A stretch of 64,000 bases of DNA from Sphingomonadales bacterium UBA2369 (GCA_002344055.1 DDTH01000006.1:679069-743068); one strand, 5' to 3'. Positions 1 to 8,606 are shown, numbered from the stretch's first letter. Notes: a model not told the origin generated them from the letters alone. Translations and numbers: made by a program.

Positions 1-79
1 CGTGCGCGTCCTCGCCGGCACACGCTTCGATTTTGGCGAGGTCAGCGGATTGGTCATGGGTGCGGAGCAGTCTCGATGA
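1..79 (+). CDS. 3' end of an upstream CDS sharing the cluster's C-terminal module
   Basis: Reading from base 2 gives 25 codons ending in TGA at 77-79, which overlaps the ATG of the next gene (ATGA), so the genes are probably co-translated. The visible tail (VRVLAGTRFDFGEVSGLVMG) aligns with the C-termini of the two membrane proteins downstream (NIRLAPGVRIDFGGGVIG), so this lost gene carries the same final beta-strand module. The rest lies outside the window. From the VWA plus PP2C context a protein kinase or another module-bearing membrane protein is possible, but that is inference only. Confidence 0.6.
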   Translation, partial: VRVLAGTRFDFGEVSGLVMGAEQSR

Positions 80-894
80 GCAATGCGGGTCATGCGTGGC
101 GGATCGCCGGGGCGAGCGTGCTCGGCGACTTTCATGCGCGCGAAGGCCGCATCAACCAGGATGCGATCGGCTGGATTCCGCATGACGGCGGCGGCAGCCG
201 GATTGTCGGCGCCGTGTCGGACGGTCATGGCGCGTCCGTGCATTTTCGCTCTGACCGCGGCGCGCGCATGGCGGTCGAGCAGGCACTCGATATCCTCGCC
301 TGGCATATGGATGATGACGATCCCGGTCAGGACGCCCTGCCGGCCGCGACCGTCGCCGGCTGGCGCGACGCGGTGCTTGCCGACATGGCCGCCGATCCGC
401 TGGACCGGAACGGCACCCGCCCCGGCGCGACGCTCGCCCCCTACGGCGCGACCCTGCTCGCAATGGCCGCGAACGATGCCGAAATGACTTTGCTGCAGAT
501 CGGCGACGGCGACATGCTGCTCGTCTATGCAGACGGCCGGGTCGTGCGGCCGATGGTGGCGGATGCCGATCTTGTTGGCGAGCAGACCTATTCCCTGTGC
601 ATGGACGATGCCGAGACGCGGGTGAAAACCGCCTCGCTCTGGCGCGACGGCGATTGGCCGATGGCGGTTTTGCTGGCGACCGACGGCGTCTCCAAATCCT
701 TTCGCGACGAAGCGGCTTTTCAGGACGCGGCCCGGCAACTGGCAAGCCATGCGCGCGACGATTGGGCGGCTTTCGTGTCGGAACTGCCGGGCTGGCTGTC
801 GACCATTTCCCATCATGGCAGCGGCGACGATGCCAGCCTCTGCCTTGCCCTCAACATGAGTGAAGCCGATCCGCCACAGGGGAGCGCGCGATGA
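76..894 (+). CDS. PP2C-family Ser/Thr protein phosphatase
   Basis: This 272-residue protein has the metal-dependent PPM/PP2C signature set in the right order: NQDA with Asp29, SDGHG at 48-52, ATDGV near residue 200 and GDDAS near 250. These aspartates normally bind the two Mn/Mg ions that activate water for phosphoserine/threonine hydrolysis. No signal peptide or membrane span is visible, so it should be cytoplasmic. The start overlaps the preceding stop and its stop overlaps the next ATG by four bases, tying it to an operon with two PrsW-like proteases and a TerY-like VWA protein. PP2C plus VWA is the pairing seen in TerY-P triads, where a kinase is the third member; no kinase is visible here. 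Confidence 0.88.
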   Translation: MSNAGHAWRIAGASVLGDFHAREGRINQDAIGWIPHDGGGSRIVGAVSDGHGASVHFRSDRGARMAVEQALDILAWHMDDDDPGQDALPAATVAGWRDAVLADMAADPLDRNGTRPGATLAPYGATLLAMAANDAEMTLLQIGDGDMLLVYADGRVVRPMVADADLVGEQTYSLCMDDAETRVKTASLWRDGDWPMAVLLATDGVSKSFRDEAAFQDAARQLASHARDDWAAFVSELPGWLSTISHHGSGDDASLCLALNMSEADPPQGSAR

Positions 895-2480
895 ATCCGA
901 ACCAGCCGCCGCATTATCCGCCGCACTCAGGTCCGGGCATGCCCCCGGTGCCACGCGATCATGCGGCCGCCAGCTTCTCGGAAATCATTCCCGTCGGCTC
1001 CTCCAAGATCAATCTGGTGAAGAGTCCGGCGACCCTGCTGCTCGTGCTCGCCGCGATCATCGCGCCGCTGACGATCGTCTTCGTCAGCTCGATGCAGGGC
1101 GCTGGGCTGCAGCGCGGCTTCCTCAACCTCGCTTTCTCCATCGTCTTCTTCGTGACCTTCGCGCTCGCGTTGATCGTCTATCTCTACGCCCGCCCCGGCC
1201 GCTCGCTGCTCCCCTATCTGTGGGCGTTCGCGCTGATCACCGGGCTGATGACGCTGTATTTGTTCCAGATACCGTTCGTGCTCGATGGCTTGTTCTATGT
1301 CTTCGTCGATCTGCTGGGCGGCCAGCCGGCGGACCCCTCGCCGGGTCTGACATTCGGCTGGGCCTTCACCTCGCACTTCGTCGGCGCGGGCCTGACCGAG
1401 GAAGTGTTCAAGGCGATCCCGATCTTCATCGGCGCCGCCATCGGCCTCGCGGCCAGCCGCAAGCCGGAAGCGGCGGTCGGGCCGTTTCAGCGTTTCTTCC
1501 GGGTCCGCGGCCCGCTCGACGGCGTGATCATGGGGGCCTTTGCCGGTGCCGCCTTCATCGTGCTGGAGACGGCCGGTCTCTACATGCCGCGCACGTTCAA
1601 CAATGCGCTGCTGGAAACCAGTCCGGACGGCGCGCTGGGCGCGGCCCTGTTCCTCTATTTTCCGCGCGTGATCGGCGGTGCGGTCGGGCACATGGCTTAC
1701 TCGGCGATCTTCGGCTACTTTATCGGCCTGGCCGTATTGCGCCCGCGCATGAGCTTTCTGTTCATTCTCGGCGGCTGGGTCTTCGCCGCCGCCCTGCACG
1801 GCCTGTGGAACGGCCTCAGCGTGTCCCTCACCACGGACAATCAGGCCTATTACCTGCTCATTCCGGCCGGGATTTCGGCGATCTTCTTCGCCGCGGTCCT
1901 GTTGAAGGGGCGGCAACTGCACGCCAGCCAATATGGCGACGCCCCCGAAACGATGGGCTCAATCATTATCGACCGGAGCGGGGGCGGCGGGTCGCCCTAT
2001 CCGCCAGCGCCGGCTCCCATGCCCTATGGCGGCGTCCCGCCCCAGCCGGGCGCGTTCGGCGGCTATCCACCGCAGCCTGCGCCATTTCCCGGTTATGCCC
2101 CGCCAGCCCCTCCCTTCGCTGCTCCGGTTCCTCCACCCACAGTGGCTGAACCGCCTTTGCTGATCGAGATTGACGGCGTCGCGATCGCGCTGCGCGACGG
2201 CCAGTCGATCGACCTTGGCGCGGAGCCTGCGCTGGCGGATCGCGGCGCGGGCGTGCGGGCCGAGATCGTGCCGCATCCGCGCCGGCCGGGCGTGCTGGGC
2301 ATGCGCAATGCGGGTGACGCACCCTGGACGGCACATCTTCGCGACGGCCGCGATCAGCAGATCGACAAGAGCCAGAACGTCCGGCTCGCACCCGGGGTCA
2401 GCATCGACTTTGGCGGCGGCCTGATCGGCAAGGTGATGGCGCGGGATCGCGCGCCCGGACAGGAAGGAGCGGCATCGTGA
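891..2480 (+). CDS. PrsW-like intramembrane protease with C-terminal FHA-like module (copy 1)
   Basis: A 529-residue polytopic protein. After a Pro-rich cytosolic start it has about eight hydrophobic segments to residue 345. Conserved PrsW-type motifs are visible: TEEVFKA at 169-175 (Glu170/171, Lys174), FIVLE at 222-226, a GH at 266-267 and HGLWN at 303-307, as expected for a membrane-embedded glutamic/metallo-type protease that cuts anti-sigma factors or similar substrates. A Pro/Gly/Tyr-rich linker (about 365-425) leads to a soluble C-terminal module of about 95 residues ending in an LAPGVSIDFGG motif, resembling the end of an FHA fold (inference). The stop overlaps the GTG of a paralogue. 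Substrate unknown. Confidence 0.75.
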   Translation: MNPNQPPHYPPHSGPGMPPVPRDHAAASFSEIIPVGSSKINLVKSPATLLLVLAAIIAPLTIVFVSSMQGAGLQRGFLNLAFSIVFFVTFALALIVYLYARPGRSLLPYLWAFALITGLMTLYLFQIPFVLDGLFYVFVDLLGGQPADPSPGLTFGWAFTSHFVGAGLTEEVFKAIPIFIGAAIGLAASRKPEAAVGPFQRFFRVRGPLDGVIMGAFAGAAFIVLETAGLYMPRTFNNALLETSPDGALGAALFLYFPRVIGGAVGHMAYSAIFGYFIGLAVLRPRMSFLFILGGWVFAAALHGLWNGLSVSLTTDNQAYYLLIPAGISAIFFAAVLLKGRQLHASQYGDAPETMGSIIIDRSGGGGSPYPPAPAPMPYGGVPPQPGAFGGYPPQPAPFPGYAPPAPPFAAPVPPPTVAEPPLLIEIDGVAIALRDGQSIDLGAEPALADRGAGVRAEIVPHPRRPGVLGMRNAGDAPWTAHLRDGRDQQIDKSQNVRLAPGVSIDFGGGLIGKVMARDRAPGQEGAAS

Positions 2481-4171
2481 ACCCCAATCAGCCTCCGCAC
2501 GGCGCGCCGCCGCCATTTCCGCCGCAGGGTCAGCCGCCCTTCAACCCGCATGGCGCGCCGCCGGTGCCGCGCGATTATGACGATGCCAGCTTCTCGGAAA
2601 TGGTCCCGTTCGTCTCCCGGAAGATCAAATTGTGGCGCAGCCCGCTTGTCTGGCTGGCCGTTGCGGCGGCGTTGATCTCCGCTTTCCTGCTTTTCGTCCC
2701 GGCCACCATCCTGGGACCCGGCGTCACCAGGAGCCAGAGGCTCGATTATTTCACGCAATTCGCGTTCATGGCGATCCTGTTTTTCGTTCTGGCGATACAG
2801 CTGGTCGCCTATCTCTATGCGCGGCCCAACCGTTCGATCTTCTTTTACATGTGGTCGTTCGCATTCACGGCTCTCATCTTGTGGATACCCTATGCCGCCG
2901 AGCCATTCTTCTTCGTCTTCAGGTCGATCGTGCCGGGCACGAATGTCGATCAGCTAGGGGCGAACGCCGGCTTTTTCGCCACCTTCTGGGCGATGTTCTG
3001 GGGCGCGGGATTGATGGAGGAACTGCTCAAGGCGGTTCCGATCCTGATCGGCGCTGCCGTCGCCATCTCGATCCAGCGCCAGCAGGTTCCTCCGTCTCCG
3101 GTCAAGCGCTGGTTCGAAATCCGCGGCCCGCTGGACGGCGTGCTGATGGGGATCTTCGCCGGCGGCGGTTTCATTCTGATCGAGACGGCGACCCAATATG
3201 TGCCGAACGCGGTGATGAACACCTTCAGCGATACAGGTGACCTGGCCGCCAGCTTCATGTCCGGCCTGTTCCTGCTCGTGTCGCGGGTCATCCGCTCGCT
3301 CGCCGGTCACATGGGCTATGCGGCATTGTTCGGCTATTTCATCGGCCTCGCCGTCATTCGCCGGAAGCGGTCGGTGCAGCTCATCCTGATCGGCTGGCTT
3401 GCCTCCGCATTCATCCACGGCATCTGGAACAGCCTCGGCTCGCTCTCTTCGTCGAACGTTCCCCATTATATCTGGGCGGCATTCTCGGCTTTGCTTGGCG
3501 CCGCCGCTCTGTTGAAGGCGCGGCAGCTGCACCGGAGCATGCATCCGGACGCGCCCGAGACGCACGGGTCGATCGTGATCGACCGCAGCGGGGCGGGGCA
3601 GGCAAAGCCCTATGTGCCGCCAGTTGCGCCGCCGCCGGCTTTTCCGTCAGCCGCGTCGTCACCGCCAGTGCCCTTTGCGGGCTATGCGCCACCCTCTGCG
3701 GCGCCGCCTTTCCCCGGTCATGCCCCCAGCCCGGTACCATTTCCCGGCTATGCGCAACCGCCGGCACCGTTCGGCGGGCAACCACAGCAACCTTTCGCGG
3801 GCTATGCCTCCAACGCGCAGCCGGCTCCGCCTGCGGCGCCCGTCCAGCCCGAGCCTGAAGATGCCGCGCAACAGCCGGTAATGCTGGCCATTGCCGGGCA
3901 GTGGATCGCGCTCGATGCGGGCGTGGTGGTCGATCTCGGCGTCATCCCGGCGTTGGCCGGCCGCGGTGCGGGCATGCGGGGCGATGTCGTGGCGCATCCA
4001 AGCCGGCCGGGTGTGCTCGGCCTGCGCAATTCCGGCGGCTGGCCATGGACTGCCTATCTGCGTGACGGCACGACCCAGCATATCGACCGCGAACAGAATA
4101 TCCGGCTCGCGCCGGGGGTCCGGATCGATTTCGGCGGCGGGGTGATCGGCGACGTGGTGGCGCGGGGCTGA
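2477..4171 (+). CDS. PrsW-like intramembrane protease with C-terminal FHA-like module (copy 2)
   Basis: A 564-residue paralogue of the preceding gene, starting at a GTG that overlaps its stop (GTGA). It keeps the same plan: Pro-rich N-terminus with VPRDYDDASFSE, multiple membrane spans, MEELLKAVP and FILIE glutamate motifs, GHMGYA and HGIWN histidine motifs, a longer Pro/Ala/Gly/Tyr linker (about 375-455) and the shared C-terminal module with HPSRPGVLGLRN and LAPGVRIDFGGG. The pair looks like a tandem duplication that has diverged in the loops. Its place beside a phosphatase and VWA protein suggests the C-terminal module senses a phosphorylated or assembled partner and controls proteolysis; this is inference. 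Confidence 0.75.
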   Translation: MNPNQPPHGAPPPFPPQGQPPFNPHGAPPVPRDYDDASFSEMVPFVSRKIKLWRSPLVWLAVAAALISAFLLFVPATILGPGVTRSQRLDYFTQFAFMAILFFVLAIQLVAYLYARPNRSIFFYMWSFAFTALILWIPYAAEPFFFVFRSIVPGTNVDQLGANAGFFATFWAMFWGAGLMEELLKAVPILIGAAVAISIQRQQVPPSPVKRWFEIRGPLDGVLMGIFAGGGFILIETATQYVPNAVMNTFSDTGDLAASFMSGLFLLVSRVIRSLAGHMGYAALFGYFIGLAVIRRKRSVQLILIGWLASAFIHGIWNSLGSLSSSNVPHYIWAAFSALLGAAALLKARQLHRSMHPDAPETHGSIVIDRSGAGQAKPYVPPVAPPPAFPSAASSPPVPFAGYAPPSAAPPFPGHAPSPVPFPGYAQPPAPFGGQPQQPFAGYASNAQPAPPAAPVQPEPEDAAQQPVMLAIAGQWIALDAGVVVDLGVIPALAGRGAGMRGDVVAHPSRPGVLGLRNSGGWPWTAYLRDGTTQHIDREQNIRLAPGVRIDFGGGVIGDVVARG

Positions 4172-4175
4172 GACG

Positions 4176-4862
4176 ATGGCGCTCGATCTCGACAGGACGG
4201 CTCTGGTCCGCCGGCAATTGCAGGTCGTGCTGATGCTCGACTGTTCGGGTTCGATGCGCGGCGATCGTATCGCGTCCCTGAGTTACGCCCTGCTGACCGC
4301 GCTGCCGGATCTGAAGGAAGCGGCGGGCGACAATCCGGAGGTCGACGTCCGGGTGCGCGTGCTCGCCTTTGGCTCGGCTCCGCACTGGCTGACCGCCGGG
4401 GCCGTGCCGGTCGAGGAACTGGTTTGGCCGGATCTTCATGCCGAAGGCCACACCGCGATGGGCGCGGCGCTTGAAATGGTCGCCGATACGCTGGCCGAGG
4501 ATGCGGCGGCGACCCGCCAATTGCCTCCCGTGCTGGTGCTCGCCTCTGACGGCTACCCGACCGACGATATCGGCGCCGGCATCCGCGCCCTGATGGCTAC
4601 CCCCGAAGGTGCAGCCGCGACCCGCATCGCGATCGCGATCGGCAGCGACGCGGGCTTGGCTATCCTCAACAAGTTCATCGCCAACCCCGCTTTGCCGCCG
4701 CTGCGGGCCAGCAATGCGGCCGAACTCGCGCAGTTCATCCGCTGGGCGACGACGGCGCCGGTGAAGCTGGCCTCGTCGCCGATCGCCAGTGACGATCCGA
4801 TGGCCGCGCTCGCGCGCAGCCGCCCGGTCGACACCAGCCCGGTCAGCGATATTATCTGGTAG
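4176..4862 (+). CDS. TerY-like VWA domain protein
   Basis: A 228-residue single von Willebrand A domain. The MIDAS motif is complete: DCSGSM near residue 20, a Thr in GHTAMG near 92 and an Asp in ASDGYPTD near 128. The SDGYPTDD stretch and the final helix with FIRWATTAPVK resemble the TerY branch, which in tellurite/stress clusters is paired with a PP2C phosphatase and a kinase. It starts four bases after the previous stop. No signal peptide is present, so it should be cytoplasmic, probably acting as a metal-dependent protein-binding adaptor for the membrane proteins encoded on both sides. Confidence 0.82.
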   Translation: MALDLDRTALVRRQLQVVLMLDCSGSMRGDRIASLSYALLTALPDLKEAAGDNPEVDVRVRVLAFGSAPHWLTAGAVPVEELVWPDLHAEGHTAMGAALEMVADTLAEDAAATRQLPPVLVLASDGYPTDDIGAGIRALMATPEGAAATRIAIAIGSDAGLAILNKFIANPALPPLRASNAAELAQFIRWATTAPVKLASSPIASDDPMAALARSRPVDTSPVSDIIW

Positions 4863-4874
4863 GAAGGAGCAAAT

Positions 4875-6155
4875 ATGTCGGTCCAGGATCGCCTTCTCGT
4901 CCTGCTCAATCAGGCCCGCCAGACCGGCGGTGACGCCGCCCTGCGCGATGCCGCGGGGCTGCGCTCGCGACTGAGCAGCCAGGCGCCGGACCTGTATGGC
5001 GAGATTCAGGCGCTGGCCGCCGCCTTGGCGATGGGTGCGCCGGTGCGGATTGCCGGGGCGGTCGATGCCGATGCGGAGCGTGCCGCGATCGCTGCCGACA
5101 TCGCCCGTCAGGAGCGGTTGTCGCTGAGTGTGGTCGAACCCGGCCTCGCCGTCGCCTGCCTCGGCGGCGCGGGTATCGGCCCGGCCGACGCATCTGCCGC
5201 GCCTCCCGCGGGCGGGGATGATTGGGCCGGCGACAGCATAGTGGTCGGGGCGGCCGAAAGTGCTGCCCCGCCGCACCGGCCCGGCGACGACGGCTGGGTG
5301 GGCGACAGCGTCGCTGTCGGCACGGAGGCATCGACACCTCAGCCGCAAAGTCTCGACAAAGGAGCCTATCCTCCGCCCGAACCCGCCGCGTCTCCCCCAC
5401 CCTTTGCACCCCCGCCGCCCTTTGCGGCCCCTCCGCCATTTGCGCCGCCGCAGCCCGCCCACTATCCGCCACCCCAGGGTGGCTACGGGCAAGGCGGCTA
5501 CGGCCCGGGCGTCAATCCGTATGGCGGCGCGGTCGCGCGGCCCTTCTACGCGCAGACCTGGTTCTTCGCTCTGGTCGCCGCGTTCATCATCGCCGCCGCC
5601 GTCGGCTATACAGTCTGGCGGAACTGGGGCGGCAGCACGACGACCACCAGCAATGCCCCGCAGCCCGGGCCAAATCCTGGACGCACCCCTCCGGGGCCGC
5701 AACCGCCGGTGACGCCGCCGCAGACCGGCAATGCCCCCCGGCCCGGCGGACCGACGCTCAGCGCGGTCGGCGGACCGACCGTGCGCCTGCCTCTGCAGAC
5801 GCTGGCGGACGGCCGGATCGGCATCGGGTTCCGCGTAATGGCGCAATCGGGTCCGATCGACGGGATGATTGTCCTGCCGCGCGGCGGCTGGGATGGCGAG
5901 ACCATGGTGTTTGCGAGCAACGGTGCTGGCGCGCGCTCCGTCGGGACGGGACGGCTGATGCTGGAGGTGGCTGACGATAACACTCCGTCACGCGGCACGC
6001 AGGTGCAATGGCAGCAGGACGGGGTCGGCGCGGGTGCGACCGAGATCGCGTTCGCCAGCGAGGCCGGAAATGCCGATGTCGTCTTGTCCGGCGCCGGCAT
6101 GTGCATTGCCGATCCGGAAAGCGGGCAGATCATCGGTTGCGGGCAGATCGAGTGA
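4875..6155 (+). CDS. Single-span membrane protein with N-terminal helical module and unknown C-terminal domain
   Basis: A 426-residue protein not assigned to a family. A strong AAGGAG lies six bases before the ATG. Residues 1-60 form a helical module with a P-[DE]-L-x-x-E-I-x-x-[LM] pattern shared with the next gene. Next come two copies of an acidic motif (DDWAGDSIVVG near 115 and GWVGDSVAVG near 140), a Pro/Phe/Ala linker (166-200), a Gly/Tyr patch, one transmembrane helix (about 229-247), another Pro-rich spacer and a C-terminal domain of about 140 residues. By the positive-inside trend the N-module is cytosolic and the C-domain periplasmic. The layout suggests a transmembrane sensor or scaffold. 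Confidence 0.6.
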   Translation: MSVQDRLLVLLNQARQTGGDAALRDAAGLRSRLSSQAPDLYGEIQALAAALAMGAPVRIAGAVDADAERAAIAADIARQERLSLSVVEPGLAVACLGGAGIGPADASAAPPAGGDDWAGDSIVVGAAESAAPPHRPGDDGWVGDSVAVGTEASTPQPQSLDKGAYPPPEPAASPPPFAPPPPFAAPPPFAPPQPAHYPPPQGGYGQGGYGPGVNPYGGAVARPFYAQTWFFALVAAFIIAAAVGYTVWRNWGGSTTTTSNAPQPGPNPGRTPPGPQPPVTPPQTGNAPRPGGPTLSAVGGPTVRLPLQTLADGRIGIGFRVMAQSGPIDGMIVLPRGGWDGETMVFASNGAGARSVGTGRLMLEVADDNTPSRGTQVQWQQDGVGAGATEIAFASEAGNADVVLSGAGMCIADPESGQIIGCGQIE

Positions 6156-6159
6156 CGCG

Positions 6160-7278
6160 ATGAACGCTACCCCCGCCAATCCCTATGATCTGATCGCGGC
6201 GGACCTGCGCGGCCTGGCCGAGCAGGAGGGGGCGGCCTTGTGGCAGGACCGGCACCGGCTGACCGGGCTGATGCTGGATCACCAGCCGGAGCTGCGCCGC
6301 GAGATCAAGACGATGGCCTCGGCGGTCGAACTGGGCGTGGCGCAGGCGTTGGCCGATGGCGACCGCAGCCTGGCCGGCATTGCCATCGACCGGCAGGCGG
6401 CGCTGATGGAATCGGAAATCGGCCTGCGGGCCGAAGTCGCGCAGAATGTCGTGCGGGCCATCGCCCACGCGCTCAATCTCGGCCCCTTGCCCAGCGTCTA
6501 TGTGCAGGATCTGGGTCCGCGCTCCGCTCCGCGCGGCAGCGACCCGCGTCATGCCATGCCGCCGCAGCCAGTCGCGGCGCCGCCGCCCCAGCCCGCGTGG
6601 AGCAGCCCCTACACCTCCCAGCCCATCCCACCGCAACACCATTCGCAGCCGCGTGGGGGCGGACCCAGTCTCGGCATGATCGCTGCCATGCTGGGCGGCG
6701 TCCTGGTCCTTGTGCTGGGCATCATCTTCGTACCCCAGATGATGCGCGGCTCGGCTGCCGCCACGAATGTCGCGGCGCCGACGCGTCCGCCCGCCAATGC
6801 CAGCATGGGTTATGGCAACGAACTCGCCGATTTTCGCGTTCCGGCGCAATCGACCCTGCAGTCGAATGTCGGCTCCGCCACCCCGCTCGACATTCCCGCC
6901 GGCCGCCGCGTGACCACCGAACAGGTGCGCGAGCTGATGGCCAGCGGCAATCCGCTCCTCGTCGATGTGCTCGATGGCGCTCACGGTCGCACTCTGACCG
7001 GCGCCCACTGGGTCCCTGCCATTGGCCGCGGTGGCACCTTCACGGACGAGCATCAGGTGAACGGCAAGACGGCGATCGACAGCCTGACCGGCGGCGACAC
7101 CGGCCGGGCGCTGATTTTCTACTGCATCGGCGCGAATTGCTGGGAATCCTACAACGCCACGCTCCGCGCCGCGGCGATGGGCTATACCAATCTCCATTGG
7201 TATCGCGGCGGCCTGCAGGCGTGGGAGGATGCCGGCCTGCCGATGCAGGCGCTCGGCGCCCCGCTCGGCGGAAATTAG
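6160..7278 (+). CDS. Single-span membrane protein with N-terminal helical module and C-terminal rhodanese domain
   Basis: A 372-residue protein whose ATG lies five bases after the previous stop; a longer in-frame reading from 6034 would run through the preceding gene and is rejected. Residues 10-60 repeat the helical module of its neighbour (QPELRREIKTMASAVELGV). A Pro-rich linker precedes one membrane helix (about 171-193). Residues 250-362 form a rhodanese-like domain with LLVDVLDG, the pair Cys322/Cys327 in YCIGANCWESYNA, and WYRGGLQAWEDAG. The Cys-x4-Cys-Trp arrangement resembles CxxCW-type periplasmic rhodaneses rather than classical sulfurtransferases, so a periplasmic thiol function is possible. 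It is the last gene of the cluster and converges with the next gene. Confidence 0.7.
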   Translation: MNATPANPYDLIAADLRGLAEQEGAALWQDRHRLTGLMLDHQPELRREIKTMASAVELGVAQALADGDRSLAGIAIDRQAALMESEIGLRAEVAQNVVRAIAHALNLGPLPSVYVQDLGPRSAPRGSDPRHAMPPQPVAAPPPQPAWSSPYTSQPIPPQHHSQPRGGGPSLGMIAAMLGGVLVLVLGIIFVPQMMRGSAAATNVAAPTRPPANASMGYGNELADFRVPAQSTLQSNVGSATPLDIPAGRRVTTEQVRELMASGNPLLVDVLDGAHGRTLTGAHWVPAIGRGGTFTDEHQVNGKTAIDSLTGGDTGRALIFYCIGANCWESYNATLRAAAMGYTNLHWYRGGLQAWEDAGLPMQALGAPLGGN

Positions 7279-8393
7279 GCTTTCGGCGCCAGCCTTTTCG
7301 CGACCTGCCGCCGCGCCCGGCGCCATTCCTCGCGGGCCTGAATCGCCTTGTAGCGCGCGCCGTCGCCCAGCCCCAGCTGGACGCGGTGCATCCACCAGGT
7401 GCCGAGCCGGCCCTGATCCAGCTCATCGAGCATGAAGCGGCCGGACAAAGCGCTCGTAACGATCCGGAACAAGGCCTGTGCCTTTCGGTCGCTCGCGAGC
7501 CGTTCGCGAAAGGCCTGATCCAGAGTGAGATCAAACAGCCACTCACACAGAAGCAAGGTCAGCGTGCTCGCTCGCCCGGCATCCATCGTTTCCGCGGCAT
7601 CGTGCAGTCGCGCCACCTCTCCCGGCGTCTGGCGGGACAGGAGGGCCGCCATGTCCGCGAGCCATTTCAGCCGGAACCAGCCGCTCCAGCCGCCATGCAC
7701 GGCGAGGTAGGCGTAAAGTTCCGTCGTCGCGAGCGTCGGAAAGACGAGGCCGTCTCCGATCGTCACGTCCTGGCGCGGACTGGCCATGCCGATGCCGGGA
7801 ATCAGCAGGGGATGGTCCGCCAGCCCGTCATGCAGTTCGATCACGCGGCCGCCCGCATCGCGCCAGACCGATTCCTTGGCCGTGGCATGCCAGCGCAGCA
7901 ACCCTTCCATCCCGTCCCGCGGCTCCGGGATGATGCAGGTGAAGCCTTCCGCCGCCAGCAATCCGGCGGCTTCGGCTACGGCGCCCTCCGCGACCAGTAT
8001 GTCGATGTCCCATGCCGATTTGACCAGCGGATTGCCGTAGGCGAGCTGGCCGAGCGTCAGCCCCTTGATGAACAGCAGATCCACATTGGCGTCGGCAAAG
8101 CGGCGCTGCAGCCGGGCCATCGCCACCGCTGCCTGCATGTTCGTCGCCTTGGCCTGGTCGGCGCGCGCCTGCAGCGGTCCGGCAAGTTCGGGCGGCAGCG
8201 CGACGCCTGCCTGCGACAGTGCCCGCCACGCCAGCCCCTCGATCCGGTGCCGCCGGAAAAGGCGGGCCACAATGTCCCAATCGGCCCCGGCGGCCAGTGC
8301 GCGGACTGTCTCGCCCTGCGCGGGGGTCAGATCAGGCGCGCAACAGGCGGCGGCGAGGCGGAGGGGATCGGGAGGTGGCGGGGTGGTGTCCAT
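7275..8393 (-). CDS. Nucleotidyltransferase-fold family protein
   Basis: A 372-residue protein resembling the uncharacterised nucleotidyltransferase family PF14907. LLFIKGLTLGQLAYGNP is followed by SAWDIDILV, the paired aspartates expected in the metal site of a nucleotidyltransferase palm, and by ELHDGLADHPLL, a typical third acidic element. The C-terminal half is helical. In other bacteria such proteins sit near capsule, peptide or kinase clusters; here it stands alone, its end overlapping the stop of the rhodanese gene by four bases on the opposite strand. Substrate unknown. Confidence 0.7.
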   Translation of the reverse strand: MDTTPPPPDPLRLAAACCAPDLTPAQGETVRALAAGADWDIVARLFRRHRIEGLAWRALSQAGVALPPELAGPLQARADQAKATNMQAAVAMARLQRRFADANVDLLFIKGLTLGQLAYGNPLVKSAWDIDILVAEGAVAEAAGLLAAEGFTCIIPEPRDGMEGLLRWHATAKESVWRDAGGRVIELHDGLADHPLLIPGIGMASPRQDVTIGDGLVFPTLATTELYAYLAVHGGWSGWFRLKWLADMAALLSRQTPGEVARLHDAAETMDAGRASTLTLLLCEWLFDLTLDQAFRERLASDRKAQALFRIVTSALSGRFMLDELDQGRLGTWWMHRVQLGLGDGARYKAIQAREEWRRARRQVAKRLAPKA

Positions 8394-8455
8394 CTGGCGG
8401 GCAGCCCTCCCTCACGCGCGCATTCCGGCTTGCCAGCCGAAGCTTCAGCGAAGGC

Positions 8456-8531
8456 TGGTGGAGCTGAGGAGGATCGAACTCCTGACCTCTGCAGTGCGAT
8501 TGCAGCGCTCTCCCATCTGAGCTACAGCCCC
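8456..8531 (-). tRNA. tRNA-Ala (anticodon CGC)
   Basis: The reverse strand folds as a 76-nt cloverleaf with encoded CCA: acceptor GGGGCTG pairs with CAGCTCC, the D arm contains GCTCAGATGGGAGAGC, the anticodon stem CTGCA/TGCAG encloses loop ATCGCAC (anticodon CGC, decoding GCG alanine codons), and the T arm is AGGAG-TTCGATC-CTCCT. A dedicated CGC alanine tRNA suits a GC-rich genome. Confidence 0.95.
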
Positions 8532-8577
8532 GCGCCTTTTGCCAGGAAGGGTGGGACCCATCCCGCGCGAAGGCGCC

Positions 8578-8606
8578 CAGATAGCGATGCCTTGGCCTGC
8601 TGGCAA
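8578..8606 (-). promoter_or_regulatory. Candidate sigma70-type promoter of tRNA-Ala
   Basis: On the reverse strand TTGCCA (8606-8601) and TATCTG (8583-8578) are separated by exactly 17 bases, a good match to a housekeeping promoter. The mature tRNA would start about 46 bases downstream. Its leader contains GCGCCTT and AAGGCGC, which can pair. Prediction by eye only. Confidence 0.4.
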
